A stretch of 7,629 bases of DNA, taken from Coriobacteriales bacterium. GTDB lineage: Bacteria > Actinomycetota > Coriobacteriia > Coriobacteriales > UBA8131. Positions 1 through 4,869 of the stretch are shown one piece after another. The stretch lies in contig JAIRTN010000053.1 of assembly GCA_031254905.1 (NCBI GenBank), positions 1-7,629 of the forward strand, given 5' to 3'. The notes under the pieces were generated by a model that was not told where the DNA came from, ran no database searches, and saw nothing but the letters and a program-made list of their open reading frames with translations. The position numbers were made by a program, and so were the translations under genes. The first letter of the stretch is position 1. Every line of letters starts with the position of its first letter.

Positions 1-2864
1 GCGGGGAGCGCCATCTTGAGCGTGTCTTTGAGGGCGGGGTCTTTGAAGTTGACGTGGAAGCGCAGGGGGATTTTGAGTTTTGCGAGCGCGGGGATTTGGA
101 CGACGAACAGCGCCACGACGCCGAGGGTTGTCCCGATGGCGAGCCACGCCATTGCACCGACCTCGCTGAAGTTGCGTATGAAGGGGTATCCGAAGAACGT
201 GATAATGACGACGATGTTATTGAACACCGGTCCGAGTGCGGGCCAGAGGAAGTTCCGGTGCGCGTTGAGCAGGCCGTTGATGATGGCGCCGACGCCGTAG
301 AAAAGCACTTGGATGGCAAAGAAGCGGAAGAAGAATATGGCGCTTTGGGCATCGAAATCGTCCGACTTGAGGAAGGACTGCGTGAAGACGACCTGCGGCG
401 CGAATATCGTTGCGAGCAGGGCGATTGCCCCGAGGACGATGGCTCCGATGCTCAGGAGGTTTGAGGCGTAGGAGGCCGCGTTCTTGCGGCCATGCTTCTC
501 GAGTTGTGCGAGGTAGATGGGGAGGAAGGCCGTTGTGAGTACGCCGCCGGCGAACAACTCAAAGAGCATGTTGGGGAGGTTGTTTGCAATGGTGTAGGCG
601 GAGGTGAGTATCGTGTTGCCGAGCGCAAAGGCCATCGCCCAAGTTTTGACGAAGCCCGTGGCGCGGGAGAGCAGGGTTGCGGCGGACATGGTGGCGGTTG
701 AGCGGCCGACGGAGGCCTTGACCTCCTCGGGCTCGCGCGCGTGCGCCCGCGCGAAGCTGCGGTTAACGTGTTTGGTTTTGCGAGCGAGAGGGCTGTGGGG
801 CGCTGCTTCGCCGTCGCGGGCAAAGAGGCCAAGCGCGCGTTGTTGCAGTTCGCGCAGCGTGATGGGGGCCTCCGTGCTGTCGTGCGCGAGGATTCGCAGG
901 TGCCAACTGTGCAGGTCGCAGATGAGCCACACGAAGCAGGCGACCGGGTAGATGAGCAGGACGGCCGGCGTGAAAACCCCCGAGTCTTCCAGCACAAAGG
1001 TGATGGCGGCGAGCACGAAGCAGACGGAGTAGGTGGCGCGGAAGGCGGAGTTGCGCTGCCAGAATTCGCGGTAGGTGCCCGGTTGCAGCACGCGCAGCAC
1101 GACGAGAAGGATGAGGATGAAAAACAGGAAGATGATGACGACGGCGGGAACGTAGTCGCGGATGAGTTCGAGGGAGTAGGTCCAGACGCTCATGGCGATT
1201 TGCGTGACGAGGGTGACGAAGCCCTCTTGCATTGAGGGGATGACTTGGTTCATGTGCGAGGCTGGGTTGAGCGTGACGTCGACAAAGAGGACGCCGAGCG
1301 CCAGCCCGAAGGCGGCAAGCAGCATGAGCGCCACCAACCATGGGCGCACGCGCCGCCCGTTAAAGAGCCACCAGCTAAAAAAGCAACCGAGGAAGCCCCA
1401 GACGAGCGGGCCGAAACTTGCGCCGAGCCAAGGGCATGTTGCGATGAAGATGAGTATGAGCGAGCCGAGCGGGTAGCCCCATTTTTTGAAGGCGGGGATG
1501 CCGCGCGCGTTAGGATAGCGGTTGATGACGAGGCCGGAGAGGGTAATCCACGCGCCAAAATACAGCGCGCCCTGCTCGTTGCCCATGCCGTAGTAGCGCG
1601 AGCCCTCGGTGATGTCGTAGGTGAGGTAGCCCGGCGAATTGAGGGGCCCCCCGAAGATTTGTCCGACGACGATGACAATGATTGCGAGCGCGTAGAGGGC
1701 GATGAGAGAGTTGACCCATTTAGTGCGCCAGCCGATGAGCAGCGCCCCAAAGGAAATAACCGCCACCCACGCGACGATGGCGATTACGAGGCTGGTTGCG
1801 CTTGGTTGGGCGGGCAACAGGCAGAACATCAGGAAGGTCGCGGGGGGGAAGGCGAGCACGATAAGCCAAAGAATGCGGACGGCAGGGATAAGGGCGCCCC
1901 GCGAACCGGGTATGCCGCCTCGCCCAAGGACGAGGAGGAGGATGGAGAGCGCGAATGTGATAAAGACGAGCATCAGGAAGGCGAAGTCGACCGGTGCCTT
2001 TGTTGCTAGCATGCTATTGAGTGTGGTTGTTTCGTGACGCATGCGCTCGACGCGGGAGGTGGAATCGGTGGTTGAGACTGAGGCGTTGCTGGCGCTTCCG
2101 GCGTTGGGGCTGGCGTTGTCGGCGGTCGCTGCGCTTGGGGCCGCCTCGGTGCCTTTGACGGTTGCCACGGAATAGACGGGAGAATCGACGGGCTCGTTGA
2201 GGTTGTTCATCAACAGCGTAAGATCCCATGCGGTGATAAGACCGGAGCGATGGGTGGAATCGGAGGTGAGGTAGCCAAAGAGCCCCGCCCCGTGCATGAT
2301 GACTGGCGTGAAGTCGCGCGAGGCGGTGCCACCATCAAAGAGGGGCGCGGAGACAATGATGAGGAGGGCGTTTGCGGGAAGTTCGCGCTCGATGAAGTTG
2401 TTGATGGTCGCGGCGGCAGCGGAGAAGCCCGTTGGCGCCGAGAGCGTGTAGATACCAACCCGGGAATCCTGCAACAGCGATGAGATTCCCCAGTCGCGTG
2501 GCGCGCTGAGGTTGCCGATGGCGGAGGCATCGAGCAGGCGGGTGAGGGGGCCTGCGCTTGTTGTGTCGAGGGCGTTCCAAGTGAGGCTGGGGGCGTAGAG
2601 GAAGACGAAGGGTGCTGTTGACCCTGTTATTGCCTCCGGCGAAAGCGGTTTGACGAGTTCGATTGTTGGGCTGTTTGGGGGCACCTGAGCTTCTTCTTGA
2701 GATTCTGGGGGTTGCCCTTCTTGGCTCTGCTCTTGGTTGAGGGTAGTTGAATCAGTCGCAAATGCCGGTATTGTCCCCATCACCTGTGTGAGCGATACGC
2801 AAACGAGGAGGGGAATCAACAGCGCAAGACGATGAAGGCGCGCGAGGCGCTTAAAAATTGACAT
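1..2864 (-). CDS. Fusion protein: secreted AlkP-like domain + polytopic membrane domain + MurJ lipid II flippase (C-terminus beyond window)
   Basis: The frame is open for 954 codons from ATG 2864 to the left edge. Residues 1-37 form a Sec signal peptide (basic KRLARLHR, hydrophobic core, likely cleavage after PAFA). Residues 38-66 are a Gln/Glu/Pro linker. Residues 85-222 are extracytoplasmic; the TRLLDASAIGNLSAPR and FGYLTSDSTHRSGLITAWD stretches recall alkaline-phosphatase-like domains, but no metal-binding Asp is evident near APSLTW. Residues 236-272 are an Ala/Ser/Asn/Thr linker. Residues 292-650 hold about ten membrane segments with a RYYGMGNE loop at 423-430. Residues 660-716 are a charged cytoplasmic linker. 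From about 717 the protein is MurJ (LLSRATGF, NNLPNMLFELFAGGVLTTAF), which flips lipid II for peptidoglycan synthesis; roughly half of MurJ lies beyond the window. No ATG, GTG or TTG in frame occurs between codons 645 and 726, so MurJ has no start of its own. The AlkP-like call rests on remembered motif resemblance; MurJ is secure. Confidence 0.88.
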   Translation of the reverse strand, partial: MSIFKRLARLHRLALLIPLLVCVSLTQVMGTIPAFATDSTTLNQEQSQEGQPPESQEEAQVPPNSPTIELVKPLSPEAITGSTAPFVFLYAPSLTWNALDTTSAGPLTRLLDASAIGNLSAPRDWGISSLLQDSRVGIYTLSAPTGFSAAAATINNFIERELPANALLIIVSAPLFDGGTASRDFTPVIMHGAGLFGYLTSDSTHRSGLITAWDLTLLMNNLNEPVDSPVYSVATVKGTEAAPSAATADNASPNAGSASNASVSTTDSTSRVERMRHETTTLNSMLATKAPVDFAFLMLVFITFALSILLLVLGRGGIPGSRGALIPAVRILWLIVLAFPPATFLMFCLLPAQPSATSLVIAIVAWVAVISFGALLIGWRTKWVNSLIALYALAIIVIVVGQIFGGPLNSPGYLTYDITEGSRYYGMGNEQGALYFGAWITLSGLVINRYPNARGIPAFKKWGYPLGSLILIFIATCPWLGASFGPLVWGFLGCFFSWWLFNGRRVRPWLVALMLLAAFGLALGVLFVDVTLNPASHMNQVIPSMQEGFVTLVTQIAMSVWTYSLELIRDYVPAVVIIFLFFILILLVVLRVLQPGTYREFWQRNSAFRATYSVCFVLAAITFVLEDSGVFTPAVLLIYPVACFVWLICDLHSWHLRILAHDSTEAPITLRELQQRALGLFARDGEAAPHSPLARKTKHVNRSFARAHAREPEEVKASVGRSTATMSAATLLSRATGFVKTWAMAFALGNTILTSAYTIANNLPNMLFELFAGGVLTTAFLPIYLAQLEKHGRKNAASYASNLLSIGAIVLGAIALLATIFAPQVVFTQSFLKSDDFDAQSAIFFFRFFAIQVLFYGVGAIINGLLNAHRNFLWPALGPVFNNIVVIITFFGYPFIRNFSEVGAMAWLAIGTTLGVVALFVVQIPALAKLKIPLRFHVNFKDPALKDTLKMALP

Positions 2865-2870
2865 CCTTCA

Positions 2871-2900
2871 ATGATACGGCAAGCAACCGCTTTCTGTCGA
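2871..2900 (-). promoter_or_regulatory. Candidate sigma-70-type promoter of the MurJ fusion gene (leaderless)
   Basis: On the minus strand, TCGACA (2895-2900) and TATCAT (2871-2876) each match the -35 and -10 consensus at five of six positions, with an 18-nt spacer. Six bases separate the -10 box from the ATG, so the expected +1 falls on the A of the start codon at 2864. This fits the lack of a usable Shine-Dalgarno there: the only purine run, GAAGG, abuts the ATG. Found by eye in a single spacer, so chance similarity is possible. Confidence 0.45.
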
Positions 2901-2910
2901 ACCACAGCAA

Positions 2911-2964
2911 GGCTACAACAGCAGTAACAGCCACAGCGGCTACAGCGGCCGTAACGGCTACAAC
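2911..2964 (-). repeat. Six tandem 9-bp units in the dltX-murJ spacer
   Basis: Six degenerate 9-bp units lie in the 151-nt spacer; on the plus strand the first and last units are both ggctacaac. Two weaker units may continue to 2982, past a GCGGCCGC palindrome at 2972-2979. On the minus strand the units read as Val/Ala/Thr triplets of the type (V/A)-(V/T)-A. They lie in a frame that continues to a TAA at 2851-2853, overlapping the start of the MurJ fusion gene. That frame has no ATG, only an internal GTG at 2934. No hairpin followed by a T-run was seen in this spacer, so no terminator is called. Confidence 0.7.
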
Positions 2965-3015
2965 GGTCGCAGCGGCCGCATGCTCAGGGAGGCGCTGAAA
3001 GGGCTATGCGCTTTC

Positions 3016-3267
3016 TTAGAACTGGTTGTAAACGAAGTCGGCTGGGCCGCTGTAGGGTGAGAGCAGGAAAAACCATCCCAACACCAAGAGGATGGCCCCT
3101 GCCGCAAGACCGCCCAGCAGCGCCAGCAGCCAAGGGCGCGCGAGGACGAAGCACTTTACCGCATCGATTAGAACCGGGACGCTGAGCCTGCCGGCGGTGC
3201 CGTCATTATCCCTATTCATACTATGGGGCTTTGAAGCGTCGTGAGTTTTAGGAGCGGGAGAAGTCAT
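3016..3267 (-). CDS. dltX: DltX-type membrane microprotein, D-alanyl shuttle
   Basis: This is an 83-residue protein with a polar N-terminus, one membrane helix (about 46-70) and a short outer tail ending in FVYNQF. DltX microproteins of Bacillota have one helix and a similar C-terminal hexapeptide whose tyrosine receives D-alanine from the MBOAT protein DltB and hands it to the DltD serine. Here that tyrosine would be Y80. I chose ATG 3267, which overlaps the last 20 nt of dltD, because a GGAGGAGG (3274-3281) stands 6 nt upstream. The other in-frame start, ATG 3219, lies 28 nt after the dltD stop, gives 67 residues and has no Shine-Dalgarno. Both starts keep the helix and motif. DltX of Bacillota is usually nearer 50 residues, so the N-terminal extension is unusual, as is the position after dltD. 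The assignment is by motif, topology and context. Confidence 0.8.
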   Translation of the reverse strand: MTSPAPKTHDASKPHSMNRDNDGTAGRLSVPVLIDAVKCFVLARPWLLALLGGLAAGAILLVLGWFFLLSPYSGPADFVYNQF

Positions 3268-4387
3268 ACATCGCCTCCTCCAGATGGAGCCAGCCGCGCC
3301 AGCCAAGGTGCATGACGTCGCTGAGGAAGTAGCGCTCGTATTCGCCGGCGGAGAAGTCGGCGACTTGGGCGGAGTACTCTGCGCAAAGTGCGCGGATTTT
3401 GGCGTAGTACTCGGCGCGCATCGTTGCCGGCATCCCCGTGTAGTCGTACCACGCGCCATTGACTGGCACCATTGCCACGAGGACCTCAAGCCCGGTTTCT
3501 TGGCAGACGTCGAGGAACAACGCGAGGTCATCGTACTCCCGGGAGTTAAGGAAGGAGACATCTGCGTCGGTGCCGATGAACTGCGCGGGGTTCGAGCCAA
3601 TATAGGTGTTGTAGTAGTTTGCGTCGATGCCGAAGTCGTTGTTGTCGCATGCGGCAGCCCCGGTGCTCGATGCCTGCTCGTAGTAGGTGGCCCAATCGGG
3701 CTGCTCAAGCGCCATGGTTTTGGCGGAGGGCTCATAGCCGGACTGCAGCACGCCCTCCAGTTGCTGGCGCAGGCGCAAATCCTCAATGGCGGACAGGCAA
3801 AATCCGTTAATCCAATCGATGGGTGTTTGCGGAGAAGCCGCCCCTAAAACCGCTTGGTCAATCGCGAGTTCCTCCAAGCGCTGGCGCACCCTCTCGCGGA
3901 GTTCGTCGCTCAGCGCCGGGTTCTCCAAAAATCTGTGATAGACCTCTGGGGAGAAGCGCGAGCGGAAGGCCTGCGGATTGATGTCGGGGGTGGCGAACCA
4001 TTGTGGAGAGACAATCAGCACGACCTTTCGGCTCTCCAGCGAGGGCTCCAGCGCCCCGGCGTAAAGCGCGAGCTGCAGGGACTGCGTATGCGCGCTTCCC
4101 ACCAGCATGGGCGAGTAGCCGATGTTGTGCTGGCGGAAGAACACCGTGGGATGCTCGGCCATGACGAAGGCGTTTGCGGTTAACTCCGATGAGCCCAAGA
4201 CCAGCAGCGATTCGGGCGTGAGCGCGGCGGAGAGGAAGTCCGCGCTGAGCATCTTTTCCTGCTGCGGCAACACGTCGTAGGACATTCCCGGCACAACGGC
4301 GTCTTTGGCTGGCAGGGAGTTGGCGTATACGAGCAAACCCGCTCCCGCAAGGATGAAGGCGCTCAGGATGGCGGCGATGAGTTTCAT
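3248..4387 (-). CDS. dltD: DltD, D-alanyl transferase to teichoic acid
   Basis: This 379-residue protein is anchored by one N-terminal helix (about 4-21) with the rest outside the cell, close to the usual DltD length of 390-420. It has the SGNH-like catalytic layout of DltD: a Ser in the block LVLGSSELTA (S66 or S67, residues 62-71) and the C-terminal SDVMHLGW with D357 and H360. In the known pathway the serine takes D-alanine from the DltX tyrosine and transfers it to glycerol- or ribitol-phosphate polymers, reducing envelope negative charge. ATG 4387 gives the anchor directly at the N-terminus. The ATG sits in phase with the tandem repeats upstream, and its only Shine-Dalgarno is a GAGGA about 10 nt away inside the last repeat. 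The 3' end overlaps dltX. Confidence 0.95.
   Translation of the reverse strand: MKLIAAILSAFILAGAGLLVYANSLPAKDAVVPGMSYDVLPQQEKMLSADFLSAALTPESLLVLGSSELTANAFVMAEHPTVFFRQHNIGYSPMLVGSAHTQSLQLALYAGALEPSLESRKVVLIVSPQWFATPDINPQAFRSRFSPEVYHRFLENPALSDELRERVRQRLEELAIDQAVLGAASPQTPIDWINGFCLSAIEDLRLRQQLEGVLQSGYEPSAKTMALEQPDWATYYEQASSTGAAACDNNDFGIDANYYNTYIGSNPAQFIGTDADVSFLNSREYDDLALFLDVCQETGLEVLVAMVPVNGAWYDYTGMPATMRAEYYAKIRALCAEYSAQVADFSAGEYERYFLSDVMHLGWRGWLHLEEAMYDFSRS
3274..3281 (-). promoter_or_regulatory. Ribosome binding site of dltX inside dltD
   Basis: GGAGGAGG on the minus strand, 6 nt before ATG 3267, lies within the dltD codons for Leu-Glu-Glu-Ala. It is the strongest Shine-Dalgarno in the window and decides the dltX start. 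The match could be partly a by-product of the two GAG codons. Confidence 0.65.
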
Positions 4388-4500
4388 GAGAGCGGCGTCC
4401 TCATACTAGTGGCGTCCTCATACTAGTGGTGTCCTCATGCGAGCGTCCTCCTCATGCGAGCAACCTTGTGCGGGCAATAACCTCATGCGAGCAACCTCAC
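4384..4500 (-). repeat. Tandem 17/14-bp repeats filling the dltC-dltD spacer
   Basis: Read on the minus strand from the dltC stop, units begin at 4500, 4486, 4469, 4455, 4438, 4421 and 4404, and the dltD ATG follows at 4387. Lengths are 14, 17, 14, 17, 17, 17 and 17. A typical unit is ATGAGGACGCCACTAGT; the first begins GTGAGG and the third ACAAGG. In 17-nt units the ATG opens six codons and then meets TGA inside the next unit's ATGA. Each unit carries its own GAGG, resembling a Shine-Dalgarno for the next ATG. The dltC stop and the dltD start both belong to the array, so it was probably made by repeated duplication of a stop/start junction. Confidence 0.9.
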
Positions 4501-4745
4501 GCAACCAGCGATTCAACCAGCGCGACAATCTTATTGACGGTATTCATATCCTCGCGCTCCACAGCCGTAGGCGCAATCTGCACGTCAAATGCGTCCTCAA
4601 TGGCAACCAACAACTCAATGGCTCCAAGGGAGTCGAGCAGCCCAGCCGCAAAAAGGTCGAGTTCGCGCTCATCGGCTATCGCCGGCTCATCGGTGATGTC
4701 AATCAGCACCTCGATGACCGTGCGCGCGACTTCTAAACCATCCAT
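4497..4745 (-). CDS. dltC: DltC, D-alanyl carrier protein
   Basis: This 82-residue acidic acyl-carrier-type protein has the usual DltC size. The phosphopantetheine attachment serine is S39 in GLLDSLGAIELL, followed by the conserved AIEDAFDVQIAP and EREDMNTVNKI blocks of DltC. Holo-DltC carries D-alanine as a thioester from DltA in the cytoplasm to DltB. ATG 4745 is preceded by GGAGG with a 5-nt spacer. An upstream in-frame TTG at 4853 would add a non-homologous, Pro/Trp-rich 36 residues read from the spacer and is rejected. The TGA stop overlaps a GTG that opens the repeat array leading to dltD. Confidence 0.96.
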   Translation of the reverse strand: MDGLEVARTVIEVLIDITDEPAIADERELDLFAAGLLDSLGAIELLVAIEDAFDVQIAPTAVEREDMNTVNKIVALVESLVA

Positions 4746-4750
4746 GAAAT

Positions 4751-4755
4751 CCTCC
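4751..4755 (-). promoter_or_regulatory. Ribosome binding site of dltC
   Basis: GGAGG on the minus strand, 5 nt before ATG 4745, supports the 82-residue form of DltC over the longer open frame. Confidence 0.85.
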
Positions 4756-4781
4756 AAGAGCAGTAACGACCGCTTCTGCGG

Positions 4782-4869
4782 CCACTTAAACTTAACCAAA
4801 CCCGGGCCAACCCAGCTAGCCGGCCACGCTGGCTGCCCGGCCAGCCCTGCCAACCCACTTAAACTTAAC
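4782..4869. repeat. 15-bp direct repeat flanking a GC-rich 58-bp segment between dltB and dltC
   Basis: The sequence ccacttaaacttaac occurs at 4782-4796 and exactly again at 4855-4869, 73 bp apart. The right copy contains the dltB stop codon; the left copy lies in the spacer. The 58 bp between them are much more GC-rich than the repeats and fold strongly. Removing one copy plus the segment would leave a compact spacer of about 46 nt before dltC. This fits a small insertion or a local duplication. No transposase or clear terminal inverted repeats are present. Confidence 0.75.
4815..4845 (-). promoter_or_regulatory. GC-rich stem-loop between dltB and dltC
   Basis: In the minus-strand transcript GCTGGCCGG (4837-4845) pairs with CCGGCTAGC (4815-4823) over nine pairs including one G-U, with a 13-nt loop. 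A competing perfect 6-bp stem (GCTGGC/GCCAGC, 4828-4833 with 4840-4845, 6-nt loop) uses part of the same sequence. No T-run follows, so this is not a standard terminator. A role in processing, stability or uneven expression of dltAB versus dltC is only inferred. Confidence 0.5.

Noticed and set aside
1..689. Separate murJ gene starting at ATG 689 (M726)
   Set aside because: This start would cut off the conserved first residues of MurJ (RSTAT), and no other start codon exists upstream until codon 645. The frame is open through the whole upstream region.
452..1341. Minus-strand frames of 181 and 192 codons
   Set aside because: They are out-of-frame readings of the MurJ fusion, rich in Arg, Pro and Ser. 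The fusion frame is continuous through the same stretch and encodes recognisable membrane segments and MurJ.
1245..2009. 254-codon open frame on the plus strand
   Set aside because: It lies antisense to the MurJ fusion and gives a low-complexity Glu/Asp/Arg-rich product with no recognisable domain. It arises from the C-ending codon bias of the real gene. Other plus-strand frames (such as 3284-3847 and 6277-6948) are rejected for the same reason.
2865..3015. Rho-independent terminator after dltX
   Set aside because: GC-rich short palindromes are present, including GCGGCCGC, but none is followed by a run of T on the minus strand.
3016..3786. 256-codon frame ending with the DltX sequence
   Set aside because: Only the last 83 codons look real. 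The upstream part is an out-of-frame shadow of dltD, and the ribosome binding site points to ATG 3267.
4384..4500. CRISPR-like array
   Set aside because: The units are 14-17 bp, directly abutting, with no unique spacers and no cas genes. This is a simple tandem array.
4497..4853. Long form of DltC starting at TTG 4853
   Set aside because: The extra 36 residues come from the GC-rich spacer, do not resemble carrier proteins and have no ribosome site. ATG 4745 has GGAGG at 5 nt.
4782..4869. Insertion sequence or MITE
   Set aside because: There are direct repeats at the ends, but no convincing terminal inverted repeats just inside them and no coding capacity. It is kept only as an unexplained repeat-bracketed segment.
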